64,000 nt of DNA, from NCBI GenBank assembly GCA_965203725.1, contig CBDBDH010000002.1, forward strand, positions 682,001-746,000, given 5' to 3'. The notes beneath the pieces were generated by a model. That model was not told the origin of the DNA. It did no database searches and worked only from the letters and a program-made list of their open reading frames with translations. Of the stretch, positions 24,219-34,288 are shown piece by piece. Numbering within the stretch: the stretch's first letter is position 1; every line of letters starts with the position of its first letter. The DNA comes from WTFY01 sp965203725. Lineage in GTDB: Bacteria; Pseudomonadota; Gammaproteobacteria; UBA4575. Position numbers and translations under genes: made by a program.

Positions 24219-25724
24219 ATGAGTGAAGAGATCCTGATCAACGTCACCCCCCAGGAGACGCGTGTCGCGGTCGTCGAGAACGGCCTGCTGCAGGAAGTGC
24301 AGCTCGAGCGCGTCGGCAAACAGGGCCTGGTCGGGAACATCTTCAAGGGTTGTGTCAGCAAGGTCATGCCGGGCATGGATGCCGCGTTTGTCGACATCGG
24401 ACTGCCCAAGGCCGCTTTTCTTCACAGCTCGGACGTCGCCTACCTGCCGAAGGCCTCGGGCAGCTGGTCCGCCTTGCCGGTGGGCCCGGAAGACGGCATG
24501 CAGCCCCCGCAGAACGAGTCCATTGCCAACCTGCTCCACGAGGGGCAGCAATTGCTGGTCCAGGTGATCAAGGATCAGCTGGGCACGAAAGGGGCCCGGC
24601 TGACCACCAGCATCACCGTCCCTTCCCGCTACCTGGTGCTGTTGCCCTACTCGAACGACATCCGCCTGTCGGTACGCATCGAGGACCCGCAGGAGCGCAG
24701 CCGCCTGATCGAGACGACCCAGGGCCTGCTGGATGAGCTGAACGCGAAATGCGGCTGCATCCTGAGAACGGCGGCCGAGGGCATGAGCGAGTCCGACCTG
24801 AGAAGGGACCTGAAGTTTCTGCTGGACCTGTGGGACACGATCGTGGAGAAGGTCATCACCATGACCTCGGTCACCCAGGTGTATTCCGACCTGCCGCTGA
24901 TGGTGCGCACCCTGCGTGACCTCTCGGTGGAGGAGGTCGATGCGGTGCGGGTGGATTCGCGTTCCGCCTATGAGTCCGTGCAGGAATTCTCCAGGAAACT
25001 GGTGCCTGAAATTGCGGAGCGGATTTCGCACTACTCGGGAGACCGCCCGATATTCGACCTGTATTCCATCGAGGATGAGCTGCAGAAATCCCTGCACAGG
25101 AAGGTGGAGCTCAAGTCGGGCGGCTACCTGATTTTCGACCAGACCGAAGCCATGACCACCATCGACATCAACACGGGGGGGTTCGTGGGTCACCGCAACC
25201 TGGAGGAAACCATCTACAAGACCAACCTGGAGGCGGCCCAGGCGATTGCGCGCCAGCTTCGCCTGCGCAACCTCGGGGGTATCATCATCATCGATTTCAT
25301 CGACATGGAAAACGAGGAACACACGCGCCAGGTCATGCGCACGCTGGAGAAATTCCTGGAGAAGGACCGCGCCAAGAGCCAGGTGTACGACGTCTCGCCG
25401 CTTGGCCTGGTGGAGATGACGCGCAAGCGCACCCGTGAAAGCCTGGAGCACATCCTGTGCGAGCCCTGCATGACCTGTGCAGGCCGCGGATACATCAAGA
25501 CGCCCGAGACCGTGTGCTTCGAGCTGTTTCGGGAAATCATGCGCGAGGCATCCCAGTACGAAACGGACAGGCTGCTGGTGCTGGCCTCGCAGTCCGTGAT
25601 CGACCTCCTGCTGGATGAGGAGTCGTCCAGTCTCGCCGAGCTCGAGGATCTGATCGGCAAGGCCATCAAGCTGCAGGTCGAGTCCCTGTATTCGCAGGAA
25701 CAGTTTGATGTCGTGCCCTTGTGA
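24219..25724 (+). CDS. rng: Ribonuclease G
   Basis: 501 codons from ATG 24219, preceded by GGCGGGGTGA. RNase G processes the 5' end of 16S rRNA and some mRNAs. An S1 domain (about 37-128; GNIFKGCVSKVMPGMDAAFVDI) precedes the DNase I-like catalytic core, where D316 (TIDINTGG) and D359 (IIIIDFIDM) bind magnesium. A Cys cluster CEPCMTC lies near the C-terminus. The family's short length separates it from RNase E. Its TGA overlaps the GTG of yhdP. Confidence 0.96.
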   Translation: MSEEILINVTPQETRVAVVENGLLQEVQLERVGKQGLVGNIFKGCVSKVMPGMDAAFVDIGLPKAAFLHSSDVAYLPKASGSWSALPVGPEDGMQPPQNESIANLLHEGQQLLVQVIKDQLGTKGARLTTSITVPSRYLVLLPYSNDIRLSVRIEDPQERSRLIETTQGLLDELNAKCGCILRTAAEGMSESDLRRDLKFLLDLWDTIVEKVITMTSVTQVYSDLPLMVRTLRDLSVEEVDAVRVDSRSAYESVQEFSRKLVPEIAERISHYSGDRPIFDLYSIEDELQKSLHRKVELKSGGYLIFDQTEAMTTIDINTGGFVGHRNLEETIYKTNLEAAQAIARQLRLRNLGGIIIIDFIDMENEEHTRQVMRTLEKFLEKDRAKSQVYDVSPLGLVEMTRKRTRESLEHILCEPCMTCAGRGYIKTPETVCFELFREIMREASQYETDRLLVLASQSVIDLLLDEESSSLAELEDLIGKAIKLQVESLYSQEQFDVVPL

Positions 25725-28700
25725 GCCTGGATGACCCGGTGGGGCGCAGACTGTTACTTGCCGGCTGGTACGTGCTCGCACTGGTGCTGGTGCTCACCGC
25801 AATCCTGAACAGCATTGCGCGCCTGCCTTCGTCCCTGTACCAGGACCGCCTGCCGGAGATCCAGGAAAATATCTCCTCGCTGGTCGGCAAGCCCGTGCAG
25901 ATCCGGGAGATTCACGTCCACTGGTACGGCTACACGCCGCTGATCGCCGTGGACGGCCTGTCCGTGTATTCCGATGACACCCGGTCCGCCCGCCTGTTCG
26001 CCGCCGAAAGAGCGCTGATCTCGCTGAACCTGAAGGACAGCCTGCTGAGCCGGGAGCCCGTCATCGAGGAGTTGCAGTTGAGCGGCAGTGACCTGCAGGC
26101 CGTGCGCGACAGGAATCACAGGATCGTGCTGAACGGGATCGACATCAGCGAACGCCTCGCCGAGCGCAAGGCGCGCGGCCAGGCCCGGGACATCCGCTTC
26201 AGCCTGCTGGCGAGCACGATTGCGATCAAGGACGAAGTGCGCGGCCACGACTATCACTTCGACGAGGTGGATATCGTTTTGCGCTTCCATGAAGAGAAGC
26301 TCAGGATTTCGACGAGGGTGCGCCTGCCCGACACGCTCGGGGATACGCTCTCGCTGGGTGCGGACCTGGAGGGCCTCGACCGGGGCCTGGACCACATCAA
26401 AGGAGAGCTGTATACGAAAGGCGAGAACATCAACCTGGAACTGTTGGGCGACTTCTTCCCGCAACTGCGCCTGGGCGTTCAGAACGGGCGCTCCGACTTT
26501 GAGGTCTGGGGTGAGCTGGCATCGGAGCAGGACTGGTCGTTCGAGGGCAGGCTGGCGTTTCATGATCTCGAATACCGCCCCGTGGCCGACCCGCCGTTTG
26601 CCGAGGGCCAGGAAATCACGGCGCTGGATGCGCGGTTTCGCGCGCAACGGTCCCGGGACACCTGGCGCCTGGCATTCATCGAAAGCGACATCCGAAGCGC
26701 GGGAGAGAGGTGGGCGGGGGAGCAGTATGAGGTTCGCTGCATCCGCTGCGACGGCGATGCCGGGGACGCCACGGTGGCCGTGGCCCTGGAGTATTTCGAC
26801 ACCTCCCAGTTGCTGGCGACCCTGCAGCACTTTCCGGTTTTTGCAAAGGGCCTGCGCGATCTGCCCGGGGAGGTGCGGATCGGCGGGCAGCTCACCGACA
26901 CCCGGGCCCAGTTCCGCATGCGAGACGGGCAGCCGGTGAAGTATGCATACAGGAGCGGTTTGCAACGGGCCACCGTCTCGGTGCCGGCTTATGGGCTGGA
27001 AATCGCTTCGCTGTCGGGCGAGGTTGCAGGGGATCACCTGCAGGGCAGCTTCTCGATCGATTCGCCGGCAGTACAGGTCCGTGCACCGCGGCTCAAGGAG
27101 CACGCATTCCCGGAGCAGGGCATTACGGGAAGGCTCCTGTGGGAGTTCACCGGCGAGGACACGGTGGTGGGGCTGGAAAATGTCACGCTGCAGGCCGGGG
27201 GGCTGCACGCGGACCTGCAGGGCGTGGTGCATGCAGGAAAGGACAGCTTGCATGCGGACATCCAGGCCGGTTCTCCCGCGGTGCGGATCGGCGCGCTGCG
27301 GGCCTGGCTCCCCGCCGGGACACCGGGGCTGGAGCTGATGTCATGGTTCGAGGAGGGTGAGCGGCAGGGCTCCCTGGAGGATGTCAGGCTTTTGCTGCAA
27401 GGAGACCCCAGGCACATTCCTTTCGCGCGCCACCCCGGCAGGCTCGAGATTCATGCCGGCATCCAGGGGATCCCCCTGGGGCCCCAAGAGATGTGGCCGG
27501 GAACCAATGATGCCGCCATGACCCTGCGCCTCGACAACCAGCGACTGAATATTCATGGCGCTGCGGGGCAGGGACCGGATGCCTCCATTCGCGGCTTCGA
27601 CATGGCCATCGACGACATCCTGCAGCCGCGGCTGGTGATCCGGGGAGAACTGGAACTCGATGCCTGGCTTGGAGCCTATCGGCACTGGCTGGCCCCGCAC
27701 GCACGGGGCACCGTGCCGGTATCTGCGACCATCGACCTTCCGCCACCCGGCGCTGCGGGGCTGGAACAGCCCCTTGAAGTCCGCATCGAGAGTGACCTGA
27801 CGGCCACGGCGCTCGCACTTCCTGAACCCTTCGGCAAGGAGGCGGGCATGCCCCTGACCCTGAGCGTGCATTCGAGGTTCCGGCCCGGGGAGCGCAACAC
27901 GCTGCGGTTCAATTACGGAAACCGGGTATTTGCGAAAGCCCGGCTGGACGCAGAGCCTGCACGGCTCAGCGCACTGGAAATCCGGGCGGGCGATGACCGC
28001 TTCGAGCTGCCGGACGAGGGGATCCGGGTGTCCGGGGAATTCGAGCAGCTGGATGTGGAGCGCTGGGAAGACCTGCTCGGGCCCGCAGACATGGAAGGGC
28101 CCCTGGAGCTGCGCGAAGTCGATATCCGGGCGAACACCTTTTCCTCGTCCGACCTGACCTTGACCGATGTCAGCCTGAGCCTGGAAAAAGACGTGAAATC
28201 CTGGAGCGGTGCGGTCCACTCGCAGACGATCCGGGGGACGTTCGAATATCCGCTGGAGCCGGATGCCGAAAGCAGGGTGGCCGCCAGGCTCGATTATCTC
28301 CACGTCGACTATTTCGGTGAGGAATTCACTTCCGCCGTCAATCCCCGGGACTTTCCGGCCCTGGATATTCATGTCGGGGAGTTCGAGCTGGATGATCTTT
28401 CCATCAACGATGTCACCCTGAGGACCGAACCGTCCGCCCGGGGGATGGTCATCGATTCGCTGACCATGGAAGGGGACAGTTACCGCCTCGAAGCCAGCGG
28501 GACCTGGGATATGGATGTGCTCGGCGTGCACCACACGGACATGGCCTTCGAGCTGGCCGTGCGCAACCTGCACGACACACTGACCGAGTTCGGGCAGGAA
28601 ACCGCCGTGAGCGAGGGCAAGGGCGTGGTCACCGCGAAGCTCAACTGGCCCGGGATGCCGGATCAGTTCGCACTCGAATCGTTTGCGGGTACCGTGACCC

Positions 28701-29209
28701 TGAGGCTCAGGGACGGGGAGATCACCACGGTCGACCCGGGCGCCGGTCGCCTGGTCGGGCTGATCAACCTGGCCGAGATCTCCAGGAGACTGACATTCGA
28801 CTTTTCCGATTTTTTCTCCGAAGGCTATGTGTTTGACAAGATTCGCGGCACCCTGGTGTTCAAGGACGGAAACCTGACCACCGAGGACCTGCGCTTCGAC
28901 GGTCCTTCCGCGGACATGCAGATTGCCGGGAGAACAGGGATAATGGCCCGGGATTACGACCAGATCATCACCATGACGCCGAACGTCACCGGCGGGCTGC
29001 CGTGGCTCGGCATCGGGCTTGGACCGGTCGGCGTCGGAGGCATCTATATACTGGGCAAGGTCGGCCAGAAAGTCGGCATTGATGTAGACAAGGTGGTGGA
29101 CAAGGTAGTAGAAGTGAAGTATCACATGACCGGAAGCTGGGAGGACCCGCAGATCGAGCCCGTGGCGCAGAAAATTGCGGATTCCGAACCGCCCCAGGCC
29201 ACCCCCTAG
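25721..29209 (+). CDS. yhdP: AsmA-like inter-membrane lipid transport protein YhdP
   Basis: 1162 codons with a GTG start overlapping the rng stop (GTGA). One N-terminal membrane helix (about 10-34) is followed by a very long, beta-rich periplasmic body and a conserved C-terminal part with ITMTPNVTGGLPWLGIGLGPVGVGG. YhdP, TamB and YdbH are redundant bridges carrying phospholipid to the outer membrane in E. coli; I infer the same role. The rng-yhdP order is conserved. Slightly shorter than E. coli YhdP. Confidence 0.93.
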   Translation: MSLDDPVGRRLLLAGWYVLALVLVLTAILNSIARLPSSLYQDRLPEIQENISSLVGKPVQIREIHVHWYGYTPLIAVDGLSVYSDDTRSARLFAAERALISLNLKDSLLSREPVIEELQLSGSDLQAVRDRNHRIVLNGIDISERLAERKARGQARDIRFSLLASTIAIKDEVRGHDYHFDEVDIVLRFHEEKLRISTRVRLPDTLGDTLSLGADLEGLDRGLDHIKGELYTKGENINLELLGDFFPQLRLGVQNGRSDFEVWGELASEQDWSFEGRLAFHDLEYRPVADPPFAEGQEITALDARFRAQRSRDTWRLAFIESDIRSAGERWAGEQYEVRCIRCDGDAGDATVAVALEYFDTSQLLATLQHFPVFAKGLRDLPGEVRIGGQLTDTRAQFRMRDGQPVKYAYRSGLQRATVSVPAYGLEIASLSGEVAGDHLQGSFSIDSPAVQVRAPRLKEHAFPEQGITGRLLWEFTGEDTVVGLENVTLQAGGLHADLQGVVHAGKDSLHADIQAGSPAVRIGALRAWLPAGTPGLELMSWFEEGERQGSLEDVRLLLQGDPRHIPFARHPGRLEIHAGIQGIPLGPQEMWPGTNDAAMTLRLDNQRLNIHGAAGQGPDASIRGFDMAIDDILQPRLVIRGELELDAWLGAYRHWLAPHARGTVPVSATIDLPPPGAAGLEQPLEVRIESDLTATALALPEPFGKEAGMPLTLSVHSRFRPGERNTLRFNYGNRVFAKARLDAEPARLSALEIRAGDDRFELPDEGIRVSGEFEQLDVERWEDLLGPADMEGPLELREVDIRANTFSSSDLTLTDVSLSLEKDVKSWSGAVHSQTIRGTFEYPLEPDAESRVAARLDYLHVDYFGEEFTSAVNPRDFPALDIHVGEFELDDLSINDVTLRTEPSARGMVIDSLTMEGDSYRLEASGTWDMDVLGVHHTDMAFELAVRNLHDTLTEFGQETAVSEGKGVVTAKLNWPGMPDQFALESFAGTVTLRLRDGEITTVDPGAGRLVGLINLAEISRRLTFDFSDFFSEGYVFDKIRGTLVFKDGNLTTEDLRFDGPSADMQIAGRTGIMARDYDQIITMTPNVTGGLPWLGIGLGPVGVGGIYILGKVGQKVGIDVDKVVDKVVEVKYHMTGSWEDPQIEPVAQKIADSEPPQATP

Positions 29210-29224
29210 TCTCAAGACAACACC

Positions 29225-30049
29225 ATGATTCCCATCCAGAAAGTCGCTACCATACAAATGGCCTCCGGGCCCAACGTCGATGCCAATCTGCACGAGGCCG
29301 GTCGCCTGATTCGCCAGGCGGTGGATGCCGGTGCGGGCCTGGTGGTACTGCCGGAAAACTTCGCCATCATGGGCGTGGGGGAGGAAGACAAGGTCGGGGT
29401 CCGGGAAGCACCCGGTCGCGGGACCATACAGAACTTCCTGGCGGGCCAGGCCCGGCATCACAACATCTGGATCGTGGGCGGCACGGTGCCCCTCGAATGC
29501 GAGGATCCCGACAAGATTTTCGCGGCCTGCCTGGTCTACGACGAGCGGGGACACTGCGTGGCGCGCTATGACAAGATCCACCTGTTCGATGTCAACCTGG
29601 TAGAGACCGGCGAGAGCTACAACGAGTCGGAAACCATCGAGTACGGGAGGACCGGGCTGCAGGTCGTGGACTCGCCGTTCGGGAAAATCGGCCTCGCGGT
29701 CTGTTATGACTTGCGTTTCCCGGAGCTGTTCAGGGAGTTGCTGGACCTCGGTGCACAGGTGGTCGTCCTGCCTGCCGCCTTTACGGCAGCGACCGGGCAG
29801 GCCCACTGGGAAAGCCTGATCCGCGCACGTGCGATCGAAAACGTCATGTACGTGATCGCCTCCGCGCAGGGCGGCTACCATGTCAGCGGCCGCACGACCT
29901 ACGGTGACAGCATGATCGTGGACCCGTGGGGCGTGATCCTGAACCGGGTCAAGCAGGGTGCGGGTATTGCCGTCGGAGGCGTGAACCTGGATTATCTCAA
30001 GTCGCGGCGCAAAACTTTTCCCTGCATCGAGCATCGAAGACTGAAATGA
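29225..30049 (+). CDS. Nitrilase-family amidase (deaminated glutathione amidase type)
   Basis: 274 codons. The carbon-nitrogen hydrolase triad is visible: E44 (LPENFAIMG), K117 (RYDKIHLFD) and C160 (VCYDLRFPELFR). The RFPELFR motif and length match the Nit1/YbeM branch, which hydrolyses deaminated glutathione as metabolite repair. It lies between yhdP and tldD, a common arrangement in non-enteric gammaproteobacteria. Exact substrate is inferred from family membership only. Confidence 0.9.
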   Translation: MIPIQKVATIQMASGPNVDANLHEAGRLIRQAVDAGAGLVVLPENFAIMGVGEEDKVGVREAPGRGTIQNFLAGQARHHNIWIVGGTVPLECEDPDKIFAACLVYDERGHCVARYDKIHLFDVNLVETGESYNESETIEYGRTGLQVVDSPFGKIGLAVCYDLRFPELFRELLDLGAQVVVLPAAFTAATGQAHWESLIRARAIENVMYVIASAQGGYHVSGRTTYGDSMIVDPWGVILNRVKQGAGIAVGGVNLDYLKSRRKTFPCIEHRRLK

Positions 30050-30085
30050 ATGCAGAACACATTGCATGACGGGCGGATGAACTCC

Positions 30086-31528
30086 ATGGAAAACTCACTG
30101 GCACTGGCACAAGAAACCATCCTGGCCCCGTCCGGGCTGGATGAAACCCACCTGATGCAGGCTTTTTCCGTGCTGCTGGATTCCGCCGCGGACAGCGGCG
30201 ATCTCTACTTCCAGTTGCGCAAGCAGGAGGCCTGGTCGCTGGAAGACGGAATCGTCAAGGAGGCCAGCCATGATCTCAGCCAGGGGGTGGGCATCCGGGC
30301 CATCAAGGGTGAGAAAAGCGGCTTCGCCTACTCCGATGAAATCGTCCTGCCGGCCCTGCTGGAATCCTGCAAGGCGGCCCGGGCGATTGCCCGGGGCGGT
30401 CGGGGCGGTGCAGTGCAGAGCTGGAAGTTCTGTACCGGCAACGATCTCTACCCGTCGGGAAATCCGCTCGATTCGGTCAGCGAATCCGACAAGGTGGACC
30501 TGCTGCGACGCCTCGACGCCCTGGCGCGCAGGCAGGATCCTCGCATCAGGCAGGTGATGCTGTCGCTCGCCGGCACCCATGAGATGGTGCTGGTGGCCAA
30601 CAGCGACGGCCAGATGGCCGCCGATATCCGCCCGCTGGTCCGGCTGTACGTGTCCGTCATCGCAGAACACAAGGGCCGCCTGGAGCAGGGCAGTGCCGGC
30701 GGCGGCGGTCGCGTCGGCTACGATTTCTTCAACCGGGAAGACCGCGCCCAGTCCTATGTGCGCGAAGCGGTCCGTACCGCCCTGCTCAACCTCGAGGCGG
30801 TGGATGCGCCGGCGGGAACGATGGACGTCGTGCTGGGTCCCGGCTGGCCGGGGGTGCTGTTGCACGAGGCGATCGGTCATGGCCTGGAAGGGGACTTCAC
30901 CTACAAGGGCGTCTCGGCGTTCAGCGGGCGTCTCGGCGAGCGTGTGGCAAGCCCCGGCATCACGGTGGTGGATGACGGAACGCTGGAGAACCGCCGCGGT
31001 TCCCTGAACATCGATGATGAAGGCACGACCACCCAGTGCACCGTTCTCATCGAGGACGGCATCCTGAAGGGCTTCATGCAGGACCGGCTGAATGCCAAGC
31101 TGTCCAAAACCGCACCGACGGGAAATGGTCGGCGCGAGTCCTTCGCACACCTGCCCATGCCGCGCATGACCAATACCTACATGCTTGCCGGCGAGCACGA
31201 GCCGGAGGAAATCATCCGTTCCGTGGACTCGGGGTTCTATGCTGTGAATTTTGGAGGCGGGCAGGTGGACATCACCTCCGGAAAGTTCGTATTTTCCGCC
31301 TCGGAAGCCTACCTGATCGAAAAGGGAAAGGTCACCCGGCCGGTCAAGGGGGCGACCCTGATCGGTGACGGCCCGGATGTGCTGACCCGGGTCAGCATGG
31401 TCGGAAACGACCTGCGCCTGGACGACGGCATCGGGACCTGCGGCAAGGAGGGACAAAGCGTTCCCGTGGGGGTCGGCCAGCCCACGCTGCGGGTCGATGG
31501 CCTGACGGTGGGCGGCACGGCAGGTTGA
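30086..31528 (+). CDS. tldD: Metalloprotease TldD
   Basis: 480 codons from ATG 30086, chosen because GGGCGGA lies eight bases upstream and the length then equals E. coli TldD; earlier ATGs at 30050 and 30077 lack that support. TldD and PmbA (TldE) form a heterodimeric zinc protease that trims unfolded peptides such as modified peptide antibiotics. The metal motif HEAIGH is at 260-265. The C-terminal VGVGQPTLRVDGLTVGGT is diagnostic. It overlaps pmbA by one base. Confidence 0.96.
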   Translation: MENSLALAQETILAPSGLDETHLMQAFSVLLDSAADSGDLYFQLRKQEAWSLEDGIVKEASHDLSQGVGIRAIKGEKSGFAYSDEIVLPALLESCKAARAIARGGRGGAVQSWKFCTGNDLYPSGNPLDSVSESDKVDLLRRLDALARRQDPRIRQVMLSLAGTHEMVLVANSDGQMAADIRPLVRLYVSVIAEHKGRLEQGSAGGGGRVGYDFFNREDRAQSYVREAVRTALLNLEAVDAPAGTMDVVLGPGWPGVLLHEAIGHGLEGDFTYKGVSAFSGRLGERVASPGITVVDDGTLENRRGSLNIDDEGTTTQCTVLIEDGILKGFMQDRLNAKLSKTAPTGNGRRESFAHLPMPRMTNTYMLAGEHEPEEIIRSVDSGFYAVNFGGGQVDITSGKFVFSASEAYLIEKGKVTRPVKGATLIGDGPDVLTRVSMVGNDLRLDDGIGTCGKEGQSVPVGVGQPTLRVDGLTVGGTAG

Positions 31529-32865
31529 TGGAGGCCCCAAGCCTGTCCAGCCACGAAGACCGGCTCCAGCAGTTGGTGCAGTTTTGCCTGGACGAGGCCA
31601 GGCGGCTGGGGGCCGAGGGGGCCGAAGCCTCGATCGGCATCGAGCACGGGCTGTCCGTCAATGCGCGGCTCGGCGAGGTCGAAACCCTGGAAAAGCACAA
31701 TTCCCGGCGCCTCGGGGTGACCGTCTACGTCGATCACCGCAAGGGCACTTCCAGCACCACGGATTTCGAACTCCCTGCGGTGCGCGATGCGGTCCTGTCG
31801 GCATGCAACATTGCAAGATTCACGGAACAGGACGCGTGTGCCGGACTGGCGGACCCGGACCGGATCGCCACCGAGATGCCGGACCTGGAACTGGACCATC
31901 CCTGGCCGCTGAGTCCCGACGAGGCGGTGGAAATCGCCATTGAGTGCGAGAACCAGGCGCGTGCGCCCGAGGAGATTTCAAACTCGGAGGGTGCCGGGGT
32001 CAGCACCGGGCGGGGCACACACGTCTACGGCAATTCACACGGTTTTATCGGCCGCTACGTGTCCACCCGGCACAGCCTCTCCTGCACCGTCATTGCAGAA
32101 CGCGACGGCGGCATGCAGCGTGACTACTGGTACACGACATCGCGCGACCCGGCCCGGCTGCAGTCCGCCGCCGAGGTGGGGGACATCGCAGCACAGCGCA
32201 CCATCCGCCGGCTGGGCGCCAGGAAGATCGCCACGCAGACCACCCCGGTCATTTTTGAAGCGGGCATGGCGCGCTCACTGCTGTCCCACTTTGTCTCGGC
32301 GGTGTCCGGCAGTGCGCTGTACCGCAAGGCATCCTTCCTGCTGGATCACCTGGACAAGAAGGTATTTTCCGACCTGGTGACCCTGTCGGAGGATCCGCAC
32401 ATCAAGGGCGGTCTTGCCAGCAGCGCATTCGACATGGAAGGCGTGGCGACCCGCCCGCGCACCCTGGTGGCCGACGGGGTATTGCAGGGCTACGTGCTGA
32501 ACAGCTACTCGGCCCGGAAACTGGGCATGCAGACCACCGGCAATGCGGGCGGTATCCACAACCTGATCCTGCGCCCGGGCGAGCAGACGCTGGACGAGCT
32601 GATGTCCGGCATGCAGCGCGGATTGCTGGTGACCGAACTGATCGGCCACGGCGTGAACGGCGTGACCGGCGATTATTCGCGCGGAGCCATGGGCTACTGG
32701 ATCGAGCACGGCGAGATCCAGCATGCCGTCGAGGAGATCACCGTCGCCGGCAACCTCAAGGACATCTTTCAGAAAATCGTGGCCATCGGCAGCGATGCCG
32801 ATGCACGCAGTCGCATCGTGACCCCGTCCGTGCTGATCGACGCGATGACGGTGGCGGGAAGCTGA
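31528..32865 (+). CDS. pmbA: Metalloprotease subunit PmbA/TldE
   Basis: 445 codons from the ATG at 31528 (TGATG overlap with tldD). It is the non-catalytic partner of TldD: the fold is shared but no HExxH motif is seen. Conserved blocks include HSLSCTVIAERDGGMQRDYWYT and TTGNAGGIHNLIL near the C-terminal half. In E. coli tldD and pmbA are at separate sites; here they form a two-gene unit, which fits their obligate complex. Confidence 0.95.
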   Translation: MEAPSLSSHEDRLQQLVQFCLDEARRLGAEGAEASIGIEHGLSVNARLGEVETLEKHNSRRLGVTVYVDHRKGTSSTTDFELPAVRDAVLSACNIARFTEQDACAGLADPDRIATEMPDLELDHPWPLSPDEAVEIAIECENQARAPEEISNSEGAGVSTGRGTHVYGNSHGFIGRYVSTRHSLSCTVIAERDGGMQRDYWYTTSRDPARLQSAAEVGDIAAQRTIRRLGARKIATQTTPVIFEAGMARSLLSHFVSAVSGSALYRKASFLLDHLDKKVFSDLVTLSEDPHIKGGLASSAFDMEGVATRPRTLVADGVLQGYVLNSYSARKLGMQTTGNAGGIHNLILRPGEQTLDELMSGMQRGLLVTELIGHGVNGVTGDYSRGAMGYWIEHGEIQHAVEEITVAGNLKDIFQKIVAIGSDADARSRIVTPSVLIDAMTVAGS

Positions 32866-32880
32866 CCGGCAGCGCGGCTT

Positions 32881-33618
32881 CTACAGCCAGCGTACCGCCG
32901 TGATCCGGGCGGAAATTTCGGTTTTTCCATTGCGGGTCTTGTCCGAGCGGACCGGGATGTAGTGCAGGGACCCGGCGTACCATTCCGTATACCGGGTGCC
33001 CTTCCTGTCATTCTTCTCCCGCACGTACTTGTGGGCAGAGAAGCTGCCAAGCCGGGTCTGTACGGGCTGGTGGGGCTCAAGCTCGTACACGTACTCTTTC
33101 AGGCGGCCTCTTGAGACCACCGGGCAGGTATACCGCATGATCCCGGCATCCGGTTCGCGCATCAGCAGGAGTTGGACGGAGAACCGGTCGAGCGTGTCGG
33201 GCGCAATCGCCAGGGTGTCTGTTTCCCCCTTGTAACGGGTATGTACCGTGTGAGTGCTCCAGTCGAAGACGTAGTGTTCGTTGCGATCCTTATCCGCGCC
33301 CTCGACCTCGTATTCGAACTCGACCGCGCGGTAACGGTCTTCGATTTTCTCGAGTACGGTGCGGTAGGTAGCGACCTTCGAGCCCAGGAAGAATGCGGCG
33401 ACCCCGACCGGGTAGGTTCGAGACTCGTAGACCAGTTTGCCATCCTGCTTCCTCAGGCTGAGGCGCATTTCCCCGACGGTGATCTCTCCTTTCCTGACCT
33501 CGTAAACGGCTTCGAATTCGGGGGGAAGCTCCGTTGTCGCGAGCGTGGCGGCCCAGGTGGAGCCGGGTGGTGCGGCCAGCAGAAGGCAGGCGGCCAGCGC
33601 GCCCGGGAATCTGCTCAT
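32881..33618 (-). CDS. DUF3108 periplasmic protein
   Basis: 245 codons. A cleavable signal peptide is evident (hydrophobic GALAACLLLAAPPG, likely cut after TWA). The mature part matches the DUF3108 family, with FEAVYEVRKGEITVGEMRLSL near the start and a mostly beta-strand pattern. The function is unknown. It is cotranscribed after purN, overlapping it by four bases, an association common in gammaproteobacteria. Confidence 0.85.
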   Translation of the reverse strand: MSRFPGALAACLLLAAPPGSTWAATLATTELPPEFEAVYEVRKGEITVGEMRLSLRKQDGKLVYESRTYPVGVAAFFLGSKVATYRTVLEKIEDRYRAVEFEYEVEGADKDRNEHYVFDWSTHTVHTRYKGETDTLAIAPDTLDRFSVQLLLMREPDAGIMRYTCPVVSRGRLKEYVYELEPHQPVQTRLGSFSAHKYVREKNDRKGTRYTEWYAGSLHYIPVRSDKTRNGKTEISARITAVRWL

Positions 33619-34286
33619 ACCAGCTCGGTTTTATGCGCGATGGTCAGTTGCAGGGGCTTTTCCAGGACCTTGTTGTTGAAATATACCGTGCCGTCGTTGC
33701 ATTGCAGCTTGCCCTCGCAAAACCAGCGGATGGCGAGCGGGAAAACCATGTGTTCCTTTTCCAGCACCCGGCGGATCAGGCTGTGAACGTCGTCCGTCTC
33801 GAACACCGGCACCTTGGCCTGAAGCACCAGCGGTCCCTCATCCAGTTCGGTCGTGACGAAATGCACGCTGCAGCCGTGCTGTGAATCCTTTGCAGCCAAC
33901 ACCCTGTGGTGGGTTCCGAGGCCGGCGTACTTGGGCAGCAGGGAAGGGTGTATGTTCAGGATCCGGTAGGCGAACCGTTTGACGAAAACCTCACTGAACA
34001 CCCGCATGAATCCGGCCAGTACGATGGTCTCGACCCCGTAGCTTTCAAGGATCCGGATGAGTTCCTCTTCAAACGACTCTCGCGATGGATACAGGCCATG
34101 CTCGACGACGTAAGCCGGGATCCCCGCCTGTTTAGCACGTTCCAGGCCACCGGCGTCGGCCCGGTTGGTGATCGCACATGCGATCTGTGCCTTGATCCGC
34201 CCCTGCTGGATATGCTTGATGACGGATTGCATGTTCGTGCCGTTTCCGGAGAACAGGACTGCAATGGAGGTCTGGTCATTCGGCAT
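33615..34286 (-). CDS. purN: Phosphoribosylglycinamide formyltransferase
   Basis: 223 codons from ATG 34286. PurN transfers a formyl group from 10-formyltetrahydrofolate to GAR in purine synthesis. The phosphate loop reads FSGNGTNMQ (12-20) where E. coli has GNGSNLQ. Catalytic residues N111, H113 (NIHPSLLPKY) and D149 (ELDEGP) are in place. It follows purM by two bases, giving the usual purM-purN operon, here followed by a DUF3108 gene. Confidence 0.96.
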   Translation of the reverse strand: MPNDQTSIAVLFSGNGTNMQSVIKHIQQGRIKAQIACAITNRADAGGLERAKQAGIPAYVVEHGLYPSRESFEEELIRILESYGVETIVLAGFMRVFSEVFVKRFAYRILNIHPSLLPKYAGLGTHHRVLAAKDSQHGCSVHFVTTELDEGPLVLQAKVPVFETDDVHSLIRRVLEKEHMVFPLAIRWFCEGKLQCNDGTVYFNNKVLEKPLQLTIAHKTELV

Positions 34287-34288
34287 GG

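Noticed and set aside
27341..30067. Very long open frame on the minus strand opposite yhdP and the nitrilase gene
   Set aside because: GC-rich genes often leave open frames on the antisense strand. This one shows no motif, crosses two real genes and has codon use unlike the region.
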